From: Selenomonadaceae bacterium
GTDB taxonomy: Bacteria > Bacillota > Negativicutes > Selenomonadales > Selenomonadaceae
Length of the DNA stretch: 53,399 bases
Direction: 5' to 3'
Assembly (NCBI GenBank): GCA_017527075.1
Contig: JAFXQM010000009.1
Location: 109,419 to 162,817, forward strand
Part shown: in pieces, positions 17,079 to 25,031 of the stretch
Numbering within the stretch: the stretch's first letter is position 1
Layout of the letters: every line of letters starts with the position of its first letter
The notes under the pieces: model-generated
Seen by the model: only the letters and a program-made list of their open reading frames with translations
The model's database searches: none
What the model was told of the DNA's origin: nothing
Made by a program: the position numbers and the translations under genes

Positions 17079-17750
17079 ATGTTCAGAGTAAAAATCGCCG
17101 CCGCCTTTTTAATCTTCGCGCTGTTCGGAGCGATTCACTTAATCGCGCCGGAATTTTTTCCGGAAGTTGTTTCCCTCCTGGCGCGCGGAGATATCGTGGA
17201 GACGGCGAATTATATTCAAGGTTACGGCTCGCTGGCGGTCGTGTTCAGTTTTTTGCTGACGCTTTTCGTCAACGCAATCGGTTTCCCGCCCGCGATAATT
17301 TTTTCCACGGCGAACACGCTCATCTTCGGAATCGTGCCGGGAATAATTTTATCGGTCGTGGCTGAGACCGTCGGCGTGACGATAAGTTTTCAGCTGCTGA
17401 GATTTTTCTTCCGCGACTCGGCGAAGAAAATCATCAAGAAGAGCAAGCGGCTGAGTTCGGTCGACAAATACAGCTCAAAGAACGGATTCACGGTCATGCT
17501 TATCGCGCGCATGGTTCCGTATGTGCCGAGCGGGATTTTGAACGCGGCGGGCGCGCTGAGTTCCATGAGCCTGCGCGATTATTTCCTGGCGTCGCTGGTC
17601 GGAAAATTTCCGTCGACGGGCATTGAAGCCATCATCGGGCACGACGCGATTTTGCAGGAGGAGGACTTCACGCGGATAATCGTCGTGGTCATCTTCGCGA
17701 TAATTTTAATCGCTTGGGCGTGGCACTATCAAAAGAAAAATCATCACTGA
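17079..17750 (+). CDS. TVP38/TMEM64 (VTT-domain) family membrane protein
   Basis: 223 residues, 5-6 membrane segments, DedA/VTT superfamily. The VTT core is visible as GYGSLAVVFSFLLTLFVNAIGFPPAIIFSTANTLIFG with a later RMVPYVPSGILNAAGALSSM and LVGKFPSTGIEAIIGHD. The family is linked to lipid scrambling or undecaprenyl-phosphate recycling and proton-coupled transport; the exact substrate is not known. ATG at 17079 follows GAAAGGA; the frame is open 12 codons further upstream, but those overlap the promoter. It stands between the TPR and glycosyltransferase genes, each with its own promoter. Confidence 0.87.
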   Translation: MFRVKIAAAFLIFALFGAIHLIAPEFFPEVVSLLARGDIVETANYIQGYGSLAVVFSFLLTLFVNAIGFPPAIIFSTANTLIFGIVPGIILSVVAETVGVTISFQLLRFFFRDSAKKIIKKSKRLSSVDKYSSKNGFTVMLIARMVPYVPSGILNAAGALSSMSLRDYFLASLVGKFPSTGIEAIIGHDAILQEEDFTRIIVVVIFAIILIAWAWHYQKKNHH

Positions 17751-17760
17751 AAAATTTTCG

Positions 17761-17815
17761 GCGGGTTCAAAAATTTTCTGCGGACGGAAAAAATTTCTGA
17801 CGGCTGAAAATTTTT
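17761..17815. repeat. Degenerate pair of 39-bp repeat units
   Basis: GCGGGTTCAAAAATTTTC followed by GCGGACGGAAAAAATTTC and GGCTGAAAATTTTTT resemble the units of the 620-1016 and 32786-33058 arrays, here in front of the glycosyltransferase promoter. Confidence 0.5.
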
Positions 17816-17823
17816 TGGGGCGT

Positions 17824-17852
17824 TTGACAAGCAAGACGCAAGCAATTAGAAT
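17824..17852 (+). promoter_or_regulatory. Sigma-70-type promoter of glycosyltransferase gene
   Basis: TTGACA, a 17-bp spacer and TAGAAT; the ATG is 58 bp downstream of the -10 box. Confidence 0.75.
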
Positions 17853-17909
17853 TGACTTCGCGCGAGAAATTTCTCGGTCGACAAAAATTTTTGGGGAATC
17901 AGTTGGACG

Positions 17910-19166
17910 ATGTTTAATTACCCGCTCGATGTGATTATGGTTCCGATTCAAGCCGTGCTGTTCGTGTTCACGTTTTACCTTTGCGTGATTGGCTTCGCGG
18001 GCATGTGGCGGCGCAAGGAAATTAAAATCAAAACGCCGCAAAAAAAATTCGCGGTGCTGGTCGCCGCACACAATGAAAGCGCGGTAATCGCTCCGCTCAT
18101 TGAAAATCTAAAGTCGCTCGATTATCCCAAAGATTTGTATGACATTTACGTCATCGCGGATAACTGCACCGACAACACCGCCGAAATTGCCGCCAAAGCC
18201 GGCGCGATTGTTTGCCGACGAATCGACGAGTTGAGGAAGTCAAAAGGTTACGCGCTCGATTGGATGTTCGAACGGCTCTTTGAAATGGAAGCCGACGGAA
18301 AAATTTATGACGCCGTGGCGATTTTCGACGCAGATAATTTGGTCTCGCCGAATTTTTTAATGGAAATGAACAACCGCCTGTGCAAGGGCGATAAAATTAT
18401 TCAGGGCTTCCTCGACGCAAAAAATCCTTACGACACTTGGGTATCGGGCACGTTCGCCATTGCTTTCTGGGTCATCGATTACGTTTCACACCTCGCCAAA
18501 ACAAATCTCGGATTGTCGGCGGTGCTCGGCGGCACGGGCATGTGCATTACCCTCGACGTGCTCAAGAAACACGGCTGGCGCGCAACTTGCCTGACAGAAG
18601 ACATGGAGTTCACGATGAAGTCGCTGGCCGAAGGTTTGAAGACAACTTGGGCTCACGACGCTGTTGTTTACGACGAGAAGCCGCTGACGTTCGCGCAGTC
18701 TTGGACGCAGAGGAAACGTTGGGCGCAGGGGCAATTCGACGTGGCGCACCGATTCATCCCGAAGATGCTCCGCGAGGGCTGGCGGCGAAAAGATATTCGA
18801 CTATGGGACGGTTGCCTTTACCTCCTGCAGCCGCATTTTTTAATGCTCTCGTCCTTCTTCTTTTTGATGAGTTACATTCAGCTGTTCGTCGGTCAGCTTT
18901 ACACAAACATTTACTCCGTCCTGCCGTCGCAGATTTTGATGGTGATAATGATTGCCCAATACGTCCTGCCGATGATTATCCTCGTCAAAGTCCGCGCCAA
19001 GCTCAAGTCGTGGTGGTATCTGCTCTTCTACCCGCTGTTCATTTACTCTTGGATACCGATAATTTTTTTGGGATTCATTCACCGCAACGAACACGAGTGG
19101 GCGCACACCAAGCACACGCGCTCGATGAGTTATGACGATTTCGTCAAGAAGCGCACTTATCGATGA
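17910..19166 (+). CDS. Membrane family 2 glycosyltransferase (processive type)
   Basis: 418 residues: one N-terminal membrane helix (~8-30), a cytosolic GT-A domain, and about three or four C-terminal helices (~305-400). Catalytic motifs of processive GT2 enzymes (cellulose/PNAG/hyaluronan synthase type) are present: VAAHNES, DADN (~140), TED (~229) and QRKRW (~267). It transfers sugar from a nucleotide sugar, probably to a growing polysaccharide or lipid (inference). No PilZ domain or synthase partner genes are adjacent. The 3' end overlaps the convergent Cof gene by 23 bp. Confidence 0.88.
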   Translation: MFNYPLDVIMVPIQAVLFVFTFYLCVIGFAGMWRRKEIKIKTPQKKFAVLVAAHNESAVIAPLIENLKSLDYPKDLYDIYVIADNCTDNTAEIAAKAGAIVCRRIDELRKSKGYALDWMFERLFEMEADGKIYDAVAIFDADNLVSPNFLMEMNNRLCKGDKIIQGFLDAKNPYDTWVSGTFAIAFWVIDYVSHLAKTNLGLSAVLGGTGMCITLDVLKKHGWRATCLTEDMEFTMKSLAEGLKTTWAHDAVVYDEKPLTFAQSWTQRKRWAQGQFDVAHRFIPKMLREGWRRKDIRLWDGCLYLLQPHFLMLSSFFFLMSYIQLFVGQLYTNIYSVLPSQILMVIMIAQYVLPMIILVKVRAKLKSWWYLLFYPLFIYSWIPIIFLGFIHRNEHEWAHTKHTRSMSYDDFVKKRTYR

Positions 19167-19956
19167 CGCCGGCTTTGACCAGGTAAGTGTAAATGCCGCC
19201 GGCTTGATTGGAGTCGGTGACCGCCGACGCCAATTTTTTTACGTCGTCGGGCGCGTTCGCCATGACCACGCTCTGCGGAATGAGCTGAAGCATTTCCGCG
19301 TCGTTGTAATTGTCGCCGAACGCAATCGCCTCGTCGACCGTGAAGCCGTAATGCTTGAGCAAAATTTCAATGCCCGTCGCCTTCGAAACGCTCCTGTCCA
19401 TAATCTCCAAAAGATACGGAGCGGAGCGAACGACGTTGAGCGCGGGAAAAATTTTTCCGAGTTCAAGTTCCATCTCGCGGCAAGTCGGCGGCTCGCACAT
19501 GACCAAGATTTTGTTCGGGAAAATTTTTTCACTCAGCAGCGCGGCAAAATTTTTTACCTCGGCAGTCGCGCCGGTGATGTCCATTTCAAATTGCACGCGC
19601 TTATCAATCTCCTCGACGAACCAGCGACGCCCCGTGTAATAATTTATCGTGATGTCTTTCCAACGATTCATCTCCGCCAAAACGTTTCGCGCGTCTTCGG
19701 CGGAAATTTTTTTGTCGAAAATAATTTCCTCGTCCTCGGTCAGCACAAATCCGCCGCCGTAACTGATGACGGGCGTGTGCGCCATGCCGAGCGCGTCGGT
19801 TATCGGGTAAATTGCTTCGGGCATGCGCGCGCTGACGAACACGAACTTCAAGCCCTTGGCGACGACGGATTTGAGTGCCGCGGCGTGCAGAGCCGTCGCT
19901 GTCTTGTCATCCTTGAGAAAAGTTCCGTCGATGTCCGAGAGAATTATTTTAATCAT
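19144..19956 (-). CDS. Cof-type HAD-IIB family phosphatase
   Basis: 270 residues. HAD motif I is DIDGTFLKDD (8-17), motif II VSAR, and motifs III/IV are in a Lys-containing segment (SKATGIEILLKHYG) plus AFGDNYNDAEML. The type IIB cap lies between motifs II and III. Family members dephosphorylate sugar phosphates, FMN or phosphorylated cofactors; the substrate is undefined. ATG at 19956 follows AAGGAG. It sits 53 bp behind the 789-residue ATPase gene on the same strand, so the two are probably co-transcribed. Confidence 0.93.
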   Translation of the reverse strand: MIKIILSDIDGTFLKDDKTATALHAAALKSVVAKGLKFVFVSARMPEAIYPITDALGMAHTPVISYGGGFVLTEDEEIIFDKKISAEDARNVLAEMNRWKDITINYYTGRRWFVEEIDKRVQFEMDITGATAEVKNFAALLSEKIFPNKILVMCEPPTCREMELELGKIFPALNVVRSAPYLLEIMDRSVSKATGIEILLKHYGFTVDEAIAFGDNYNDAEMLQLIPQSVVMANAPDDVKKLASAVTDSNQAGGIYTYLVKAGVIDKCAS

Positions 19957-20009
19957 GATTCAAAACTCCTTTTGAAAAATCAATAAGCGGCTGACGAACA
20001 TTGACGCCC

Positions 20010-22379
20010 TCAAGTCAATTCGATTTGCTCGGAAGGATTTTCGTCGGAGAGCTCGTCCTCGCTGCGCGCGATTTGATACTCAATGACGTTGGACTTCACC
20101 GCGCGAATGAAAACCGTTGCATCCTCGTCGGGCGCGTCGACGTTGACCGTGATTCGTTTTGCTTTCTGAATGCTCATCTGATTTGAGACGGCCTCGGGCA
20201 AGTTCGTGTAAAAAATGTCGAAGCTGTCGCCGGCGTCGATGAACGGATACCACACGTCAAACTTTGTCGCGCGGTCGATGACGGTTTTGAATTTGCGTTT
20301 CCTGTTCCTGCCGACGTAACAGCTGAACGGCGTCTTGGAGGAATCGGGCGTGATGTGTTTGGTCTGAACGAGCCCGCCCGCCCTGCTCAGCAAAAGCCCG
20401 TAAGCCACGCCCGTCTTGCCCGTCGGCGCAGTCAAATCCGTGCGAACTTCGATGCCGCGCGCGCGCTGAATCTCGTGCGCCGCCTCGGTGCCCAGCGCGG
20501 GATAAATTTTAAATTCGGGAGACCTGCCGTTGAAGCCGAACAAAATATCTGCCTGCGACTTTTCGCCGTCACGGTTCGCGGGAACTTTTTTAACCGCCGA
20601 ACTCAAAACGATTTGGTCGTCGTCGTTGTCCATGTAACCCATCCAAATTTCCAAGCCTTTGTCGTCGCGCCGATAAATGCTGCCGCTTTGCATGAAGTAA
20701 TCGTCTTTGAGTTCGTAACCAACTTTGAGCCGCCCGTTCACGAAGGGATTTTCGTCCTCGGCAAGGCGCGTGTCCTCGGCGGGCGAAAGATATTCCTCAA
20801 AAAGTTCGTTGACCATTTTGGATTTGGACGAGTTGCCCGCGAGAAAAATCGAAACTTCGTTGAGGTCGCGGAGCGGTTTAATTTTGCGCAGAGAATTTTT
20901 GCTGCTCTTTTCGAAGGCCTCTTTCATGGAGATGAAAAAATTTTTTATGCCGATTCGGATTCGTTCGCGGAGAATTTCTTGCAAATCGATGGCGGTGTCC
21001 AAGCTGACGTTTTCGACGAGCCGTCCGTCGTCGCAGAAGAGATTTACTTCGACGAAGCCGCCCGATAAAATTTCCGTCGCGGCGTCGGAGTCGGGCTCCT
21101 CCCACACGGGACGAAGTTTCTCGACGAGCGCGTGCATGTTCGCGTGCGCCTCCTGCGAATCTTTTATCAAAGCCTCGGCACCCGCGAAACTTTTTTTGTC
21201 CGCCGCCCATGTGAACGGAATTTTCCCGCCGCCCTCCACGTTCAGCAGGCGGTCTTGGTTCGCCTTGAAAATTTCAAACGCCAAGAGCTTGAGAAGATTT
21301 TCGCCGCCCAAAGTTCGGTCGCCGTTCTCGCCGAAGTGCACGAGCAAATAATCGTAACGGTCACTCGACGCCTCGCGCAAGAAGCCGAAATCAAAATCAG
21401 TGGTGCCGCCGCCGAAGTCGAACACCGCGTAATAATTTTCCTCCTCGCCCTCTGGGTCGAAGCCGTATTCCTGCAGAGCGGTTATCGCGTAAGCCGCCGC
21501 CTCGCTCGCGCCCTCGCGCACAGAAAATTTTTTCATCACCGCCTCGTTCGTCAGCAGAGCCGTCGGCAAAGATTTTTTCAGCCCGCGCTCGAAACACAGC
21601 CGCATTTTCTCCCGAATCGCGCGGTCATACGTCACGGGGAAGGACAGGATGTAATTCAGGAAGATGTGCTTCTCTTGCTGCATGTTGTTGATGAACAGCC
21701 CCAGGTAATACGCGTAAATTTCCAGCGGATTAATTTCGTCGTCCGCCAGCTCCTCGAACGGCGCAAGTTGCGTGATAAATTTTTTCTCGTCGCGCAACAT
21801 GAACTGAGTTTTTGAGCCGCACCAATATTTTAAATCCGTCAGGAAGGAATAAAATTTTTCCGAGCCGCCCGCAATCAAATTCTCGAACGCCGCGTGCGAA
21901 ACTTTTACGTCGTTCCACTTCGTGAACGGCCGCCCGCTCCTCCAATAATATTCCGTCAGAAAACTTTCGATATCGATGAACTGAATGACCGTCGGGTTCT
22001 CGTAATTCGCGGAAAAATTTGTTCCGTGGCGATAATTGCCGCTGCCCACTTGCAACGGAATGATTTGCGAGTGCTCGTCCTCGTAAACGACAACCGTGCG
22101 GCTCGTGCCGAAGTCAATGGCGACGATTCCGTTTGAAACGTCGGTGGCGGGGTCGCGCGCCACAAAATTTTCCAGCGGAATTTCCTTGCCGCCGTCTTGG
22201 TCGAAGTCCCACAGGTCCCAGTGCCCGCGATTCGGGTCAAGCAAAATATTTTCGTCGTAAGGGTCGAGGCCGGCGCGTCGGCTGTCGCAGTTCAGCAAAA
22301 AATTTTTCAGCCGCTCGCTGTCGCCGAAGAGTTCCGAATTGTCTTCCGAGACCTTCACGCTTTGAATAATTTTCGTCAC
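20010..22379 (-). CDS. Hsp70/actin-fold ATPase of unknown function
   Basis: 789 residues. An N-terminal segment of ~80 residues precedes a DnaK-like ATPase domain: VAIDFGTSRTVVVYED (~86), AVFDFGGGTTDFDFGF (~318) and SIFLAGNSSKSKMV (~511). The last ~230 residues are not a canonical Hsp70 substrate-binding domain. GTG start at 22379, after GGAGATGAGAGC. Together with the 1229-residue ATPase it brackets a block of envelope genes. Sequence similarity outside the ATPase motifs is not obvious, so they are not simple duplicates. No GrpE- or DnaJ-like partner is nearby. Function unknown. Confidence 0.87.
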   Translation of the reverse strand: MTKIIQSVKVSEDNSELFGDSERLKNFLLNCDSRRAGLDPYDENILLDPNRGHWDLWDFDQDGGKEIPLENFVARDPATDVSNGIVAIDFGTSRTVVVYEDEHSQIIPLQVGSGNYRHGTNFSANYENPTVIQFIDIESFLTEYYWRSGRPFTKWNDVKVSHAAFENLIAGGSEKFYSFLTDLKYWCGSKTQFMLRDEKKFITQLAPFEELADDEINPLEIYAYYLGLFINNMQQEKHIFLNYILSFPVTYDRAIREKMRLCFERGLKKSLPTALLTNEAVMKKFSVREGASEAAAYAITALQEYGFDPEGEEENYYAVFDFGGGTTDFDFGFLREASSDRYDYLLVHFGENGDRTLGGENLLKLLAFEIFKANQDRLLNVEGGGKIPFTWAADKKSFAGAEALIKDSQEAHANMHALVEKLRPVWEEPDSDAATEILSGGFVEVNLFCDDGRLVENVSLDTAIDLQEILRERIRIGIKNFFISMKEAFEKSSKNSLRKIKPLRDLNEVSIFLAGNSSKSKMVNELFEEYLSPAEDTRLAEDENPFVNGRLKVGYELKDDYFMQSGSIYRRDDKGLEIWMGYMDNDDDQIVLSSAVKKVPANRDGEKSQADILFGFNGRSPEFKIYPALGTEAAHEIQRARGIEVRTDLTAPTGKTGVAYGLLLSRAGGLVQTKHITPDSSKTPFSCYVGRNRKRKFKTVIDRATKFDVWYPFIDAGDSFDIFYTNLPEAVSNQMSIQKAKRITVNVDAPDEDATVFIRAVKSNVIEYQIARSEDELSDENPSEQIELT

Positions 22380-22404
22380 GCTCTCATCTCCAATCTTTTG
22401 AACG

Positions 22405-22413
22405 ATTATATCA
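22405..22413 (-). promoter_or_regulatory. Extended -10 promoter of the 789-residue ATPase gene
   Basis: On the minus strand TGATATAAT (TGnTATAAT), giving a leader of about 20 nt. Confidence 0.6.
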
Positions 22414-22452
22414 CGCGCAGGAAAATTTTTCGGCTCGGCGAAAAGTTTTTCC

Positions 22453-22500
22453 CAAAAATTTTTTGGAGAGGAATCATGACAGAAATTTTTGAGGAGACTC
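22453..22500 (+). repeat. Duplicate of the metH start region
   Basis: AAAAATTTTTTGGAGAGGAA, then TCATGACAGAAATTTTTGA, closely repeats the real metH start at 22613-22655 (AAAATTTTTTGGAGGGGAAT, then CATGATAGAAATTTTTGA). This upstream copy opens only a 20-codon frame (22476-22538). Confidence 0.8.
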
Positions 22501-22534
22501 GGTGTGCTCGGCGGTCTGAAAAGAATTTTGTGTT

Positions 22535-22600
22535 TTGAAATCTTCTTTCTCTTTGCGCGTCCTCACGAGGCGGATCGCGTTCGTGATTTGAACGTTGCGC
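22535..22600. repeat. Partial copy of the ~265-bp dispersed element
   Basis: CTTCTTTCTCTTTGCGCGTC, then CTCACGAGGCGG and CGTTCGTGATTTGAACG, match the middle of copies A and B. It lies between the two metH start regions. Confidence 0.6.
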
Positions 22601-22635
22601 GCCTCAAGTTACAAAAAATTTTTTGGAGGGGAATC

Positions 22636-24996
22636 ATGATAGAAATTTTTGACGGGGCAATGGGTACAATGCTCCAAGCCGGCGGGCTCAAGGCGGGCGC
22701 GTGCCCCGAACTGATGAACGTCGACGCTCCCGACGTCGTGAAAAAAATTCATCGCGCATATATCGCAGCGGGCGCGACGATTGTCGAGACGAACACTTTC
22801 GGCGCAAGCAGCTTGAAGCTCGCGCATTACGGTTTGGAAAATCGCGTCCGCGAATTGAACTTCGCCGCCGTGAAAATCGCAAAGTCTGCGGGCAACGTCA
22901 AAGTCGCGGGCTCAATCGGTCCGACGGGAAAATTTATTTCGCCGCTCGGTGAGTTGGACTTCGACGACGCTTACAAAATTTTTTTTGAGCAATCGTCGGC
23001 ACTGGCGGAGGCGGGCGCGGATTTTTTAATCATTGAAACGTGCATTGACATTCAAGAAATGCGCGCGGCACTGCTCGCGGCGAAGGACGCCTGCAACCTG
23101 CCGATTATCTGTCAGCTGTCGTACTCGGAGGACGGGCGAACGGTCACCGGCACCGACCCGCAATCGGCCGCCGTGATTTTGGAGAGCATGGGCGCGAGTG
23201 TCGTCGGAGTAAATTGCTCGCTCGGCCCCGAACAGCTCGTGCCCGTCGTGAAAATTTTGGCGGAGAACTGTCGCGTGCCCGTCAGCGTCCAGCCCAACGC
23301 CGGCATGCCTTACCTTGAGGACGGCAAAACAAAATTCCCCATGGACGCAAAAACTTTCGGCGCATGGGGAAGCAAACTCGTCGCGGCGGGCGCAACTTAT
23401 CTGGGCGGCTGCTGCGGCACCACGCCCGACCATATCCGCGAACTTGCAAACGCAATTAGGAATGAGAAATTAAGAATTAGGAATTATTCGCGTCGCCCGC
23501 TGATGTTGGCGAGCCGAAGCAAAACCGTTGTCATCGATAAAAAATCCACGACGCTCATCGGCGAACGAATCAATCCGACGGGCAGAAAAAAATTGGCGGC
23601 GGAGATTCGCGCGGGCTCTCTGCTCGGCGTGAAGAAGGACGCGCTCAATCAAATCAAAGCCGGCGCAAAAATTTTGGACGTGAACATGGGCGTGGGCGGA
23701 ATCAATCAGGCAGAGATGATGGCGCAGGCCGTCCGAGAAATTTCCCGCATAACCGACGCGCCGCTTGCGATTGACACGGGCGACGCCGCTGCCCTCGAAG
23801 CCGGCTTGAAAAATTTTCCCGGGCGCGCGCTGATTAATTCCGTCAGCCTCGAACCCGAACGCATTGAAAAATTTTTGCCGCTCGCCAAAAGATACGGCGC
23901 GGCGATTTTGATTCTGCCGCTCACCGAAGCGGGCGTGCCCTCCACCGCCGAAGAAAGATTTTCCGTCGCGAAAAAAATTTTGGACGCCGCAAAAAGTTTC
24001 GGGCTCGACGACGGAGATTTTCTCCTCGACGCGCTCGTCATGACCATTTCCGCCGACAAAAACGCCTGCCTCGAAGTCCTCAAGACTTTGAAACTTTACG
24101 GCGCGCTGAACTTGCCGACGACCATGGGCTTGAGCAATATTTCCTTCGGCCTGCCCAATCGCCCGCTGATTAACTCGACGTTCTTTGCCATGTGCCTCGC
24201 CGCGGGGCTCGACGCTCCGATTATGAATCCTTACGACGAGTCCATGCAAAATGTTTTGAAGTCAGCCGCCGCGCTCCTCGCCCATGACCCGAACGGTTTG
24301 AACTTCAGCAAGCTCGCGCAAGTGACTGCCGCCGCTCCTCCGCCGAAAAAATTTTCTCTCGACGCGTTGAGTGCGATTAAGTTTGCGATTCGCGAAGGCG
24401 ACAAGGACGAAATCCCCGCGCTGATTAAAAGAGCCGTCGACGAAAAATTTTCCGCCGATGAAATTACCGAACGCGCACTGACCGCCGCCATGAACGAACT
24501 CGGCGAAGACTTCGGCGCGGGAAAAATTTTTCTCCCGCAAGTGCTCCTCTCCGCTGAGACCATGCGCCTTGCCTTCGACGAGCTCAAAAAAATTTTCCCC
24601 GCGCAGGAGACCCAAACGCAGGGAACTTTTGTCATTGCCACGGTCAAGGGCGACGTCCACGACCTGGGCAAAAATATTGTCGGCGCGCTGCTTGCCAACA
24701 GCGGCTTCAAACTCGTTGACCTGGGCAAGGACGTTGACTCGGAAAAAATTGTTCGCGCGGCCCTGGAACACGACGCCGATATCGTCGGGCTGTGCGCCCT
24801 CATGACAACCACGATGATTCAAATCGATAAGGTCGTCGAAGATTTGCGGGCGGCGGGCTGCGCGGCGAAGATTATGGTCGGCGGCGCGGCTCTCACTCAG
24901 GAATACGCCGATTCAGCCGGTGCCGACGCTTATGCCCGCGACGGAGTGGAGGCCGTGCGCCTCGCGAAAAATTTCGTCGCCCAAAAAAATTTTTGA
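22636..24996 (+). CDS. metH: Cobalamin-dependent methionine synthase, short form (no reactivation domain)
   Basis: 786 residues. The homocysteine-binding TIM barrel (~1-280) contains GVNCSLGP and the zinc site GGCCGTTP. The pterin-binding barrel starts at LIGERINPTGRKKL (~300). A cap domain follows, then the B12-binding domain with KGDVHDLGKNIV (Asp-x-His-x-x-Gly, His ligand to cobalt). The AdoMet reactivation domain of E. coli MetH is absent, as in many anaerobes, where a separate activator is used. ATG at 22636 follows GGAGGGG. An in-frame heptamer-like insert (EKLRIRNYS) sits between the first two barrels. No B12 riboswitch was recognised upstream. Confidence 0.93.
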   Translation: MIEIFDGAMGTMLQAGGLKAGACPELMNVDAPDVVKKIHRAYIAAGATIVETNTFGASSLKLAHYGLENRVRELNFAAVKIAKSAGNVKVAGSIGPTGKFISPLGELDFDDAYKIFFEQSSALAEAGADFLIIETCIDIQEMRAALLAAKDACNLPIICQLSYSEDGRTVTGTDPQSAAVILESMGASVVGVNCSLGPEQLVPVVKILAENCRVPVSVQPNAGMPYLEDGKTKFPMDAKTFGAWGSKLVAAGATYLGGCCGTTPDHIRELANAIRNEKLRIRNYSRRPLMLASRSKTVVIDKKSTTLIGERINPTGRKKLAAEIRAGSLLGVKKDALNQIKAGAKILDVNMGVGGINQAEMMAQAVREISRITDAPLAIDTGDAAALEAGLKNFPGRALINSVSLEPERIEKFLPLAKRYGAAILILPLTEAGVPSTAEERFSVAKKILDAAKSFGLDDGDFLLDALVMTISADKNACLEVLKTLKLYGALNLPTTMGLSNISFGLPNRPLINSTFFAMCLAAGLDAPIMNPYDESMQNVLKSAAALLAHDPNGLNFSKLAQVTAAAPPPKKFSLDALSAIKFAIREGDKDEIPALIKRAVDEKFSADEITERALTAAMNELGEDFGAGKIFLPQVLLSAETMRLAFDELKKIFPAQETQTQGTFVIATVKGDVHDLGKNIVGALLANSGFKLVDLGKDVDSEKIVRAALEHDADIVGLCALMTTTMIQIDKVVEDLRAAGCAAKIMVGGAALTQEYADSAGADAYARDGVEAVRLAKNFVAQKNF
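23454..23487. repeat. Heptamer-type tract inside metH
   Basis: ATTAGGAATGAGAAATTAAG followed by AATTAGGAATT resembles the intergenic tracts at 52621 and 35641 and is read through in frame at a domain linker. Confidence 0.6.
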
Positions 24997-25031
24997 CGCC
25001 GCGAAAAAATTTTGAACGCCCGAAAAATTTT

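Noticed and set aside
22489..22635. Longer MetH start
   Set aside because: The extension consists of the duplicated start region and the dispersed element fragment; ATG at 22636 has GGAGGGG and the family N-terminus.
22380..22635. Cobalamin riboswitch before metH
   Set aside because: No B12-box-like GCCACTG or the conserved long pairing was seen; the region is explained by duplication and element pieces.
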